Shown: positions 55,008 to 63,012 of the stretch, one piece after another
How the letters are laid out: every line of letters starts with the position of its first letter
Numbering within the stretch: position 1 is the stretch's first letter
NCBI GenBank assembly: GCA_963849065.1
Contig: CAWKFM010000004.1
Coordinates: 1-64,000, forward strand
DNA from: TOLSYN sp963849065
GTDB taxonomy: Bacteria > Acidobacteriota > Terriglobia > Terriglobales > Acidobacteriaceae
Direction of reading: 5' to 3'
Length of the DNA stretch: 64,000 bases
The notes under the pieces: model-generated
The model's input: only the letters and a program-made list of their open reading frames with translations
Database searches by the model: none
Told to the model about the DNA's origin: nothing
Program-made: the position numbers and the translations under genes

Positions 55008-55979
55008 ATGGATTCCCACGCCGGTCACTCCCACGGCCACGCACATCCCCCGCTCACCGCGCGGATGTTGCGACTCGCGCTGGGATGTACGCTGGCTTAT
55101 ATCGTGCTGCTGGTGGTTGCGGGAGTCCGCGCGCACAGCCTGGCGCTGCTCTCCGAAGCCGGGCACAATGTCTCCGACTTCTTTGCCCTCCTGCTCTCCT
55201 GGCTGGCTGTCTTCCTCAGCGAGCGGCCCGCCACCAGCACGAAGACCTACGGATGGCGCCGCGCCGGCGTGCTGGCCGCCTTCGTCAACGCCATCTCCCT
55301 GATCGTCATCGCCGGTCTCATTTTTTATTCGGCCATCGAGCGACTCTACCACCCCGAGCCGGTGCAGGCTGGATTGATGATGTGGGTAGCTGGAGCCGGT
55401 GTGCTGCTGAACGGCACCATTACGCTGATGCTGATGCGCGGGGGCCGCGATCTGAACCTGCGTTCGGTCATCATTCACGAGGTAGGTGACACGCTTTCCA
55501 CGGCTGCGGTGATCGCCGGCGGCTGGGCCATTGCCGCCACCGGCCAGAGCTGGATCGATCCCGCGCTCTCCATCGGCATCTCCGCCATGATCCTCTGGTC
55601 GTCGGCGGGCATCGTCCGCGAGAGCCTGAACATTCTTCTGGAGGGCGCGCCCAGCAGCGTGGAGATGGCCACCATCGACGCCGAGCTGCGCACCGTGCCC
55701 GGCGTGCTCGACGTGCATGACCTGCACATCTGGAGCATCGGCAGCGACACCCACGCACTTTCCTCGCACATCACCATCGCCGACATTCCTCCTTCGGCCA
55801 GCAACGCCATTCTCGACGAGCTGCGCAAGATGCTGGCCAGCCGTCATCATATCCACCACACCACTATTCAATTTGAGAGCGCCGTCTGCGATTTGGCCGA
55901 TGGCTGCATCCTGCCCATACCCCACGATCATCATCACCACAGTGACTCTCCTCTGCCGCCGCAGGAGAACACGGACTGA
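55008..55979 (+). CDS. Cation diffusion facilitator (CzcD/ZnT-like) exporter
   Basis: 323 residues with six predicted membrane helices. The His-rich N-terminus (HAGHSHGHAH) and the His-rich tail (HDHHHH) are typical. Metal-site residues are present: HNVSD (His53 and Asp57, TM2) and HEVGD (His157 and Asp161, TM5), the HD-HD set that favours Zn2+ among CDF proteins. The cytoplasmic domain follows (about 205-290). It exports Zn2+ or a similar ion by proton antiport. It is followed 13 bp later by a YtkA-like lipoprotein gene, suggesting one metal-related operon. Confidence 0.93.
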   Translation: MDSHAGHSHGHAHPPLTARMLRLALGCTLAYIVLLVVAGVRAHSLALLSEAGHNVSDFFALLLSWLAVFLSERPATSTKTYGWRRAGVLAAFVNAISLIVIAGLIFYSAIERLYHPEPVQAGLMMWVAGAGVLLNGTITLMLMRGGRDLNLRSVIIHEVGDTLSTAAVIAGGWAIAATGQSWIDPALSIGISAMILWSSAGIVRESLNILLEGAPSSVEMATIDAELRTVPGVLDVHDLHIWSIGSDTHALSSHITIADIPPSASNAILDELRKMLASRHHIHHTTIQFESAVCDLADGCILPIPHDHHHHSDSPLPPQENTD

Positions 55980-55992
55980 GGAACCTCGACCC

Positions 55993-56433
55993 ATGCGCCT
56001 TCCTTCACTCACCACCCTAGCCTTGTTCGCCGTTGCGCTGCTCACCCTGGTTTCTTCCGGATGCAAGTCCGAGGAGGCCGCTCTGCCGCCGAGCCCAACC
56101 ACCCTCATCAACGGCACGCGCGACCGGCTGAATCCCTTCCGTTTCACTCTGGCCACCGATCCCGCTTCGCCGAACTTCAACGGCCCGATCACCGTCAAGG
56201 TCCACGTCATCGACGCCACCGGCCAACCTGCCGACGGGGTAACAGTGCAGGCGGATGTCTCGATGAGCGGCATGGACCAGGGCGCGCAGCACCTGACCCT
56301 GGACGGCAAAGGCGGCGGCGACTACGAGGCAGATGTGAAACTGGAGATGGGCGGCAGCTGGGACGTGGACCTGACCGCAACCCAGGGCGACAAAAGCGGG
56401 AAGCAGAGACTGAGTATCGAAGTGGGCGGCTAA
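55993..56433 (+). CDS. YtkA/FixH-like lipoprotein
   Basis: 146 residues: lipoprotein signal with lipobox ending in Cys24 (LVSSGC), then an Ig-like beta domain (about 50-140) with the FixH/YtkA pattern (NGPITVKVHVIDATGQPADGVTVQADVSMSGM; GGDYEADVKLEMGGSWDVDLTA). Such domains occur near copper or cytochrome assembly systems. It is tied to the CDF exporter by 13 bp. A second copy of the domain follows. Confidence 0.82.
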   Translation: MRLPSLTTLALFAVALLTLVSSGCKSEEAALPPSPTTLINGTRDRLNPFRFTLATDPASPNFNGPITVKVHVIDATGQPADGVTVQADVSMSGMDQGAQHLTLDGKGGGDYEADVKLEMGGSWDVDLTATQGDKSGKQRLSIEVGG

Positions 56434-56587
56434 AGCGATTTTTTTCTTTATCTCCGCAGAGCACCGATATGATGATGGAGCGGAATCCTGAAATCCTGCC
56501 TGTCTTCTGCCCGTGCCCCGCGAGCGTCCTGGTGATACCGCTCGTCTGTGCGCGCCAAGCCGACAGACTCGCATAAGGAACTGCTTC

Positions 56588-57052
56588 ATGCGCATCCGAA
56601 CCATCGCTGTGGTGGCTGCTGCCGCGCTCATCTATTTCGCCGTCCTACACCGGGACGGGCTCAGCGGGCTGCCCGATCCCACCACACTCCTGCTCAGCTT
56701 TCGCAACCCTCCCTACCGCTTCACGCTCAGCACAGAGCCGGAGCCGGCTAACTCCGGCGCCCCGATTACGCTGAAGGTTCATGCCGTCGATGCCGCCAAC
56801 CACGCCGCTGACGGCCTGAGCATTGAAGCTGAGGTGTCGAAGGACGGCGCAACCAGCAACGCACAGCACGTCACCTTTCACGGGGAAGGTAATGGCAACT
56901 ACCGGGGCGTGGTCGATCTTGGGACGGCAGGCAGCTGGGATGTGTATCTGACAGGCACGAAGGGCGGCGAGAAAGGCAACGACAAAATCAGCATCGAGGT
57001 CACAAGTCCCCCTCCGCCAAGCAGCGATGAGGACGACGACTCACAATCCTGA
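56588..57052 (+). CDS. Second FixH/YtkA-like protein, membrane-anchored
   Basis: 154 residues from an ATG with AAGGA 8 bp upstream: one N-terminal membrane helix (about 5-22), then the same Ig-like fold as the previous gene (APITLKVHAVDAANHAADGLSIEAEVSK; GNYRGVVDLGTAGSWDVYL) and an acidic, Pro/Asp-rich tail. It is a diverged duplicate: anchoring has changed from a lipid to a helix. The 154-bp gap before it may hold a separate promoter. Confidence 0.8.
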   Translation: MRIRTIAVVAAAALIYFAVLHRDGLSGLPDPTTLLLSFRNPPYRFTLSTEPEPANSGAPITLKVHAVDAANHAADGLSIEAEVSKDGATSNAQHVTFHGEGNGNYRGVVDLGTAGSWDVYLTGTKGGEKGNDKISIEVTSPPPPSSDEDDDSQS

Positions 57053-57071
57053 CTGTGCGGGTTGAGCCGGA

Positions 57072-58322
57072 TTACCGGGCGTTGCGCAGTTCGATCTGGC
57101 CGGCCATGGTCCGCATGTCAATCATCGGTCCGCCGCCGTGGATGGATCCCTCGGCGACTACGCTGCGCGGTCCGTACTCGGCTATGCCATTGGAGATCTT
57201 CAGTTCGGGGAAGTCGCTGAGAATGTGATGCGAGGGAGAACTCCCGGCCACGGCATGGAGATTGCCTGGAACGGTTCCCATGAAGTACACCACGATATCA
57301 CCCATGTTAGTGACCAGTTCGGAATTGCGCGTGGAACTCCGGTCCCCGACAAATTCGGCGGTAATCCGTCCCATGCCGGTGTGAGCGTCGGCGCCCTGGG
57401 AGAGCTTCCACAACTCGATGTTGCCTTGCGCGGTGCGGGCGACCACCGCGCCGTGCGCCACGCCGACGCGAATGTTGCCGCCGCCGGTTTCGGCCGTGAC
57501 GTCGCCATCCATTTCGCCCAGATTGATGTTGCCGCCCGCGGTACGAACCACCAATGTCCCCAGGCAGCGCAATACTTCAATGTTGCCGCCGCCGGATTCC
57601 ACCCGGGCCTGGGTAATCGCCTTCAGATAGATATTTCCGCCCAGCGACGAAATCTCCAGTTCGCCCACCGCGGCATCGACATGAATGTCTCCGCCACCGC
57701 TGCGAATGAAGGAGTCGCCCACGCGCTGATTAATGGTGACCGAGCCGCCCATGGTCTCGGCATGCAGCAGTTGTGCATCGTCGAGTTCGATGTCGCCGCC
57801 GTGGGTCTTCAGATCGAGGTGATCGACCGAACCCTGGATGGCGATTTTGCCCGCGAGGGTGTCGACATGCACGACGTCGGTAATGGAGGGAATCTGGACA
57901 ATCAGCTCGGCGTGCACCGCCAAGTCAAGCGGGCCCACCGGCTCGATCAGAACCTCACCGCTTCGGCGGCCTACGCCGAGATGATAGGCGGAGAATTGCT
58001 TGCGGGCATCTTTTTCCAGCGGCTCGTCGGAATGCAGGCGCAGCAGGTAGCTGCCCGACGGCGCTCCGGCCACCACCCTCACCGCTCCCACAAAGTGCGT
58101 CACCAGCAGAGATTTTTCGCTGCCCAGCGGGCCGGTGCTCTCCTGCACCCAGCCGGCGCCCTCGCGCTCAACGCGCTGCTGGTTCTGCTCGGCCATTGCC
58201 GGCAGAACCAGGGCGAGCAGGAGCAGCAACAAGCTCACCTGCATTTGCCCGCGTCGGTTTCGCCGCTCTCTTACCATCTTGACCTTGGCGCGTTCACCCG
58301 CCCTGTCGTCTCCATACATCAT
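57072..58322 (-). CDS. DUF4097 (adhesin-like beta-helix) exported protein
   Basis: 416 residues: basic start, a signal/anchor segment (about 28-44), a linker, then a long right-handed beta-helix of DUF4097 units (about 155-330) with repeated GGNI/GGDI motifs (THGGDIELDDA, SGGGDIHVDAA, ESGGGNIEVLR, TAGGNINLGEM, ETGGGNIRVGV). Its job is unknown; related proteins lie next to anti-sigma genes. It starts 9 bp after the anti-sigma stop, so it is co-transcribed with it. An ATG at 58277 is an alternative start with AAGG upstream. Confidence 0.85.
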   Translation of the reverse strand: MMYGDDRAGERAKVKMVRERRNRRGQMQVSLLLLLLALVLPAMAEQNQQRVEREGAGWVQESTGPLGSEKSLLVTHFVGAVRVVAGAPSGSYLLRLHSDEPLEKDARKQFSAYHLGVGRRSGEVLIEPVGPLDLAVHAELIVQIPSITDVVHVDTLAGKIAIQGSVDHLDLKTHGGDIELDDAQLLHAETMGGSVTINQRVGDSFIRSGGGDIHVDAAVGELEISSLGGNIYLKAITQARVESGGGNIEVLRCLGTLVVRTAGGNINLGEMDGDVTAETGGGNIRVGVAHGAVVARTAQGNIELWKLSQGADAHTGMGRITAEFVGDRSSTRNSELVTNMGDIVVYFMGTVPGNLHAVAGSSPSHHILSDFPELKISNGIAEYGPRSVVAEGSIHGGGPMIDMRTMAGQIELRNAR

Positions 58323-58331
58323 GCGCGCTCT

Positions 58332-59255
58332 CTACCACTGGAGGCCCGCCGTCCCGGCAAGTAAGCGGGAAGATTGCTCGCGGATGAACTGGTTGGGATC
58401 TTCCTTGGCCAACTGGGTTAACGCCAGCCGGACGCTGGTATCGTCGCGCACCGGTTCCAGCGCCTTGAGCGCGCCGGCGCGGACGCCGGGATTGTTATCG
58501 TTCAGCAGCGACTCCAGCATGGCGTTGCGCACTCGGACATCCTGTTTGACCATGGGACCGAGGGCGTCTTCGGCCTTCAGGCGCACCCCGGGGTTGCTGT
58601 CCGAGCGCAGCGAGTAGATCAGGCTCTCGCGCACAGCCGGGTCGTCAGGGTTCTTCTGCAGCAGCGCCACGGAATTCATCCGCAGCCCTGAATTTACGGT
58701 ATTGCGCGACGCCATCACCAGCAGCGCCTGAATCTGCGGATCGTTCACCGAACCCTGCACCGTCTCCGGCAGGGCCCGTTCATAGTCGATACGTACGCGG
58801 TTACTGCCCGGCTCCTGGACAATATCCTGAATGCCTGCGATAGAGGCTTCCTGCTGACCGGCAGGCATGGCCGCGCCGTGCAGCGAGGCGCTCATGCGAT
58901 ACATGGTGCCCAGACCGCCGCCGAAGCCGATCATGAAAATCACGCTGGCCAGCGCGGGCGAGAAGCGCACCTGGCGGAGCAGCGCCATCGGGTCCATCAT
59001 CCAGCGCCAGCCGCGGCGCTGCTGGGCAGTTTCCAATGCGGCGGAGAGCTGGATGCGCGCCGACGTCAAAAGATTGGGCGTTACTTCCAGCTGCGGCAGC
59101 TCGCTCATCTCGCCATGGAACTTTTGCATCGCCTTCAACTCGGCGGCGCATCCGGAGCAGCGCGTGGCGTGCCCTTCCAGCTCGTGACGCGCATCGTCGG
59201 CCAGTTCGTTGTAAAGATAAAGCGAGATGTTTTCCCGTACCCAGTCGCAATTCAT
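58332..59255 (-). CDS. Zinc-finger anti-sigma factor with periplasmic HEAT repeats
   Basis: 307 residues: an N-terminal zf-HC2 anti-sigma domain with Cys3 and HxxxCxxC (His29, Cys33, Cys36), one membrane helix (about 97-118), then an extracytoplasmic domain with about three HEAT-like repeats (about 190-300: DPAVRESLIYSLRSDSNPGVRLKAEDALGPMV). The cytoplasmic finger should hold the ECF sigma encoded 55 bp upstream, and the outer HEAT domain would sense a protein partner, perhaps the DUF4097 protein encoded next. Fusing HEAT repeats to an anti-sigma is uncommon. Confidence 0.88.
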   Translation of the reverse strand: MNCDWVRENISLYLYNELADDARHELEGHATRCSGCAAELKAMQKFHGEMSELPQLEVTPNLLTSARIQLSAALETAQQRRGWRWMMDPMALLRQVRFSPALASVIFMIGFGGGLGTMYRMSASLHGAAMPAGQQEASIAGIQDIVQEPGSNRVRIDYERALPETVQGSVNDPQIQALLVMASRNTVNSGLRMNSVALLQKNPDDPAVRESLIYSLRSDSNPGVRLKAEDALGPMVKQDVRVRNAMLESLLNDNNPGVRAGALKALEPVRDDTSVRLALTQLAKEDPNQFIREQSSRLLAGTAGLQW

Positions 59256-59310
59256 AAGTTGCCTTCTTCGTATCGCTGCTTCTAATAAACTTCTGAACCT
59301 TTATTACTTT

Positions 59311-59955
59311 TTACTTCAGGTCAGCCAGCGCCGACCTTAACTTCTGCGTTGCCCGGAACAGGGTGTTCTTCGCCGTCTCTTCCGTGGTGTTCAGGGCCTC
59401 GCCGATAGTACGCAGCTTCAGTCCCTGGTAGTGCTTCATCTCAAAAACCATCCGCTCTCGCGGAGTCAGCTTGGTCAGCGCTCGCGCAATCCGCTTTCCC
59501 AGCTCCCGGCTCATCAGGTCCTGCTCTGGGCTTGCCCCGGCCCGCTCGTCGGGCAGCTGCTCCAGGAGATCGACCTCTTCCCCCTCAGAGCTGATCCGCA
59601 CCCCGGAATCTTCCTTGCGAACCTGCCTGCGCCGCAAATAATCCATGCACAGGTTGGAGACGATCCGATACATCCATGTGTAAAAAGAACATTCAAAGCG
59701 AAAACTGCCCAGGTTGCGGTACGCCTTCAAAAATGCTTCCTGGTAAATATCCTTGGCCTCGTGCTCGGAACCGGTCAGATGCAGAGCCAGCCGCAACACC
59801 GGCTGATCGTACTGGCGAACCAACTCTTCGAACGCAGCGTGGTCACCTTGCTGCGCAGCGCGAATCAGTTCGGCATCATTTACCCGGCTCGGGCCCTGGC
59901 CCACCATGATTTCCTTTGGGGAACCTTCACTTTTGCCCTGAAGCCAGCGCTTCAA
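59311..59955 (-). CDS. ECF sigma factor (RpoE-like)
   Basis: 214 residues: sigma region 2 (about 38-108: DHAAFEELVRQYDQPVLRLALHL, EHEAKDIYQEAFLKAYRN, FYTWMYRIVSNLCMDYLRRR) and region 4 (about 155-210: LTPRERMVFEMKHYQGLKLRTIGEALNTTEETAKNTLFRATQKLRSAL). It would direct RNA polymerase to envelope-response promoters when freed by the anti-sigma. The start is at 59955 or 59907. It opens the three-gene operon. The 20-residue N-terminal extension is of uncertain reality. Confidence 0.93.
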   Translation of the reverse strand: MKRWLQGKSEGSPKEIMVGQGPSRVNDAELIRAAQQGDHAAFEELVRQYDQPVLRLALHLTGSEHEAKDIYQEAFLKAYRNLGSFRFECSFYTWMYRIVSNLCMDYLRRRQVRKEDSGVRISSEGEEVDLLEQLPDERAGASPEQDLMSRELGKRIARALTKLTPRERMVFEMKHYQGLKLRTIGEALNTTEETAKNTLFRATQKLRSALADLK

Positions 59956-60043
59956 TCCTCGCCGCAGAGGCGGGAACTGTTGCGTACACTGGTTGGACGG
60001 AACAAAGTTCGGTTCGTTAGCAATCTATTTTGCAATCCTAAAT

Positions 60044-60074
60044 GCAGAAAGGCCAGCGCCACCGGCGCCGGCCT
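60044..60074 (-). terminator. Rho-independent terminator after rplI
   Basis: On the reverse strand AGGCCGGCGCC/GGCGCTGGCCT (11-bp stem, one G-U pair, 3-nt loop) is followed by TTTC. It ends the rpsF-rpsR-rplI operon. Confidence 0.8.
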
Positions 60075-60095
60075 CCGCAGAACCCCTATCCGCGA

Positions 60096-60560
60096 TTAAG
60101 CGGATGGCTCTTCGCTATCCTGCTTGGCCACGACCACCTTAATCTGCACCGTAACATCCCTGTGCAGTTTGAGGGCCACGCTGAACTCGCCCAGCGACTT
60201 CAGCGGCTGATCCAGCTCGATCTTGCGGCGGTCGACGTTGAAGCCCTTGGCCTCGAGCTCGTGCGCAATGTCGGCCGAGGTGACCGAGCCAAACAGCGCA
60301 TCGTGTTCGCCGGCTTTGCGGGTAAACTGCAGGCTCACACCCTCGAACTGCTTGGCCAGCAGCTCTGCATCGCCTTTTTCCTTGGCAACCTTGCGGACCG
60401 ACGAAGCCTTCATCTGCTCGATGACCGACTTGTTCGCCTTGGTCGCCTCCACGGCGAGCTTTTTGGGCAACAGGAAATTGCGGCCATAGCCTTCGGCCAC
60501 ACTCACCACCTCGCCACGCGCGCCCAGTTTGGCCACATCTTCTTTCAGAATGACTTCCAT
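60096..60560 (-). CDS. rplI: 50S ribosomal protein L9
   Basis: 154 residues with the L9 N-terminus (MEVILKEDVAKLGARGEVVSVAEGYGRNFLLPKKLAVEATKAN), a long helix and the C-terminal RNA-binding domain (LFGSVTSADIAHELEAKGFNVDRRKIEL). It is the last of rpsF-rpsR-rplI, 73 bp after rpsR, the usual ribosomal order. Confidence 0.97.
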   Translation of the reverse strand: MEVILKEDVAKLGARGEVVSVAEGYGRNFLLPKKLAVEATKANKSVIEQMKASSVRKVAKEKGDAELLAKQFEGVSLQFTRKAGEHDALFGSVTSADIAHELEAKGFNVDRRKIELDQPLKSLGEFSVALKLHRDVTVQIKVVVAKQDSEEPSA

Positions 60561-60633
60561 GACTCAATCCCTCTCTAATCTCGCGCCTTGCTTCGGCACC
60601 GCCCCGTGCGCCGCAAAGCGGCGGCAATGGAAT

Positions 60634-61008
60634 TTAGCGGTTCGCCGCGAAGGGCAACAGCGCGATGTTGCGCGCCTGCTTGATGGCCTCGGTGACGCGG
60701 CGTTGATGGGGCGTGCAAACTCCCGTCAGGCGGCGCGGAACGATCTTGCCGCTCTCGGCCACAAAACCGGAGAGCAGGCGCACGTCCTTGTAATTAATGC
60801 TGTCGATCTTCTCGGTGCAGAACTTGCAGACCTTCTTGCGCCGGAAGAACTTGCGGCCGCCATCTCGACCGCTGCCGCCGGGGCGTCCGCCGCCGCCAGG
60901 GCGCGGTCCCGAAGAAGACCGTGGGCCGGAGGGACGCGGCGCGCCGCCTTCGGATGACGCGGCTTCGGACCTCTCCGGAGCTGCCTGTCTTGTGCTCTCG
61001 TCTGCCAT
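60634..61008 (-). CDS. rpsR: 30S ribosomal protein S18 with a long N-terminal extension
   Basis: 124 residues against a usual 75-80. The C-terminal 75 are standard S18 (KKVCKFCTEKIDSINYKDVRLLSGFVAESGKIVPRRLTGVCTPHQRRVTEAIKQARNIALLPF), with Cys pairs CKFC that may bind zinc. The first ~50 residues are Gly/Arg/Pro/Ser-rich and look disordered and RNA-binding. It sits between rpsF and rplI; ssb, which often lies between rpsF and rpsR, is absent. Confidence 0.95.
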   Translation of the reverse strand: MADESTRQAAPERSEAASSEGGAPRPSGPRSSSGPRPGGGGRPGGSGRDGGRKFFRRKKVCKFCTEKIDSINYKDVRLLSGFVAESGKIVPRRLTGVCTPHQRRVTEAIKQARNIALLPFAANR

Positions 61009-61095
61009 AACTCTCCTTGTTGGCGCCCCTGGTTTTTGAACAGTGCGCCGGAACTATCACGATCGTTTTGTACGGCCCGCCGTCAGGCTACCCGC

Positions 61096-61560
61096 TTACA
61101 CCGTTGCCGGAGGAACTTCCGCCGGAGCCGATTCCGCGGCAGGCTCAACCGCCTGGGCTGCGGCTTGCTCGGCCGCCTGAGCTGCCGCAACCGCTGCGGC
61201 TTGGCCCTGCGTTCCCTGGCCCCGGAGCTTGGAATCGCGCAGCTTCTTGACCTTGGCCAGGCGCTTTTCTTCCTCGTCGGTGCGGACGGTGATGAACTTG
61301 ATCACCAGTTCCTGCACGCGCAGGCGGCGCTCCAGCTCCTTGAGCACCGAACCGGGCCCCTCGACGAAGGCCAGAATGTAGATGCCATCCTGGAACTTCT
61401 TGACCGTGTAAGCCAGGCGGCGCTTGCCCATTTTTTCAAAGCCGGTCACCTTGCCGCCGGTGGCGGCCACGTTGGTCTCCATCGTCTGAAGAAGGCGATC
61501 CATATCCTCCTCGGTGGTATCCGGACGAAGGATGAACATCACTTCATATTTACGATCCAT
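61096..61560 (-). CDS. rpsF: 30S ribosomal protein S6 with an Ala-rich tail
   Basis: 154 residues: an S6 core (1-97: RKYEVMFILRPDTTEEDMDRLL...TVRTDEEEKRLAKVKKL) and a 45-residue Ala/Glu/Gln/Pro-rich C-terminal tail that most S6 proteins lack. S6 pairs with S18 on the platform of the 30S. A GAGAG purine tract lies before the ATG. Confidence 0.96.
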   Translation of the reverse strand: MDRKYEVMFILRPDTTEEDMDRLLQTMETNVAATGGKVTGFEKMGKRRLAYTVKKFQDGIYILAFVEGPGSVLKELERRLRVQELVIKFITVRTDEEEKRLAKVKKLRDSKLRGQGTQGQAAAVAAAQAAEQAAAQAVEPAAESAPAEVPPATV

Positions 61561-61600
61561 CTGCTCTCTCCTGGGCTGCGCTTGCGCTCGCCCTCAATCC

Positions 61601-62194
61601 CTACTCCGCTTGCCCGGCCCCGTTCACCTTCTGATTGAACCGGTTCATCGCGGCTGACGCTCCCCGCGTCAAAACCATTCGTACTGCTTCACTGCTCGCC
61701 TCCAGCGCCTCTTCCGCCAACGGCTGCTGCGCTTTTCGCATCGGCGACAGCAGGTAGTCCCTGCCGTTCGTCAGCTTGTACTCCGGCGCCACTCCCAGCC
61801 GTATCCGCAGGAACTCCTGCAAACCGCCCAGGCTGGCGATGATCGACTTCACTCCGTTGTGTCCGCCCGCGCTGCCGCGCTCGCGAACCCGGATGGTGCC
61901 GAACGGCAGTGCCAGCTCGTCATACAGCACGATCAAGTCCTTCGCCGGGTCTGCCTCGTAGCTCGCCAACAACTCCCGGACCGACTCGCCGCTGCAGTTC
62001 ATGTAGGTCTCCGGCTTGGCCAGCAAAACCGGCTGCCCTTCCAGAATCGCTCTCGCCGTAACCGCCCTGCAGTGCCGGTTGGTAACTTTCACCCCGCACT
62101 GCCCGGCGATGCGATCGATCGCCATGAACCCCATGTTGTGCGGTGTGGACTGGTACTCGACGCCCGGATTTCCGAGCCCGACAATCAGTTTCAC
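61601..62194 (-). CDS. pth: Peptidyl-tRNA hydrolase
   Basis: Pth frees tRNA from peptidyl-tRNA that drops off ribosomes. The 197-residue protein starts MKLIVGLGNPGVEYQSTPHNMGF with the catalytic His (about 19, in TPHNMGF) and Asn, and has YDELALPFGTIRVRERGSAGGHNGVKSI. It lies between rplY and rpsF, as in many bacteria. Confidence 0.97.
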   Translation of the reverse strand: MKLIVGLGNPGVEYQSTPHNMGFMAIDRIAGQCGVKVTNRHCRAVTARAILEGQPVLLAKPETYMNCSGESVRELLASYEADPAKDLIVLYDELALPFGTIRVRERGSAGGHNGVKSIIASLGGLQEFLRIRLGVAPEYKLTNGRDYLLSPMRKAQQPLAEEALEASSEAVRMVLTRGASAAMNRFNQKVNGAGQAE

Positions 62195-62256
62195 CGCGCA
62201 GCTTCTCCCTTTGCCGGGGGCTCAGGCGGCAAAGCCGGCTGAGCCCTGCACGGCAA

Positions 62257-62937
62257 TTACTTCTTCTTCGTTTCCTTGGCAGCTTCGGGTGCCACTTCCG
62301 TCTTGCCCTTCTTGATGACTTCGGGCTCGGCGACAGCAGCGGCACCTTCCACCGGCGCAGCCACTTCTTCCTTCACGTAGGTGATGTGCACAACCGTCGC
62401 ATCCGGCTCGTCGAGATACTTCACCGAAGCAGTCTGCGGCAGGTCGGCGACGCGAATCGCCTGGCCGACGCCAAGGTTGGTCACATCCACGCTGATATGG
62501 CTCGGGATGTCGGCGGGCAGACACTCGATGTGAACCTCGCGCAGCACGAGATCGAGCAGGCCGCCGGCTTCCTTGGCGCCCTTGGCTTCGCCTTCGATGT
62601 GCACCGGGATCGAGAGACGCATCTTCTGGTCCATCGCGATGCGCTTCAGGTCCACGTGCAGCAGGCTGCCCTTCATCGGTTCGTACTGCCAGTCCACCAC
62701 CATCGCCTTGGCCTGTTCGCCATCGACGTTGAGATCGAAGATAGTGTTGTGGCCCGAGGCCGAATGCAGAATCTTCAGAATCTGCTTGGGATCCACGGCG
62801 ATTGCGCGCGGGTCCTTCTTGGCGCCATACAGCACCGCGGGAATCATTCCGGTGGTGCGCAAACGGCGCGCGGCGTTTTTGTCGGAAGCTTCACGCAGCT
62901 TTGCTTCCACGGTGTTCGTTGCAGTTGCGGTTGCCAT
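62257..62937 (-). CDS. rplY: 50S ribosomal protein L25 (CTC/TL5 type)
   Basis: 226 residues: an N-terminal L25 domain binding 5S rRNA (about 1-98: EAKLREASDKNAARRLRTTGMIPAVLYG) and a CTC C-terminal beta domain (about 100-190), so it is the long TL5/general-stress CTC type. The tail is Ala/Glu/Lys-rich. It lies 62 bp before pth and after prs. 5S rRNA binding links it to ribosome stability. Confidence 0.96.
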   Translation of the reverse strand: MATATATNTVEAKLREASDKNAARRLRTTGMIPAVLYGAKKDPRAIAVDPKQILKILHSASGHNTIFDLNVDGEQAKAMVVDWQYEPMKGSLLHVDLKRIAMDQKMRLSIPVHIEGEAKGAKEAGGLLDLVLREVHIECLPADIPSHISVDVTNLGVGQAIRVADLPQTASVKYLDEPDATVVHITYVKEEVAAPVEGAAAVAEPEVIKKGKTEVAPEAAKETKKK

Positions 62938-63012
62938 CAGTCCGTTCCTTCTACGTCTAAGTTCACGTCTGGTTCACTTCTAAGCCGCGGCACAGATTGT
63001 GCGTGCCCGGGC

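Noticed and set aside
61561..61600. Possible S6:S18-binding leader before rpsF
   Set aside because: The gap is only 40 nt and I could not make out the conserved CCG-containing structure.
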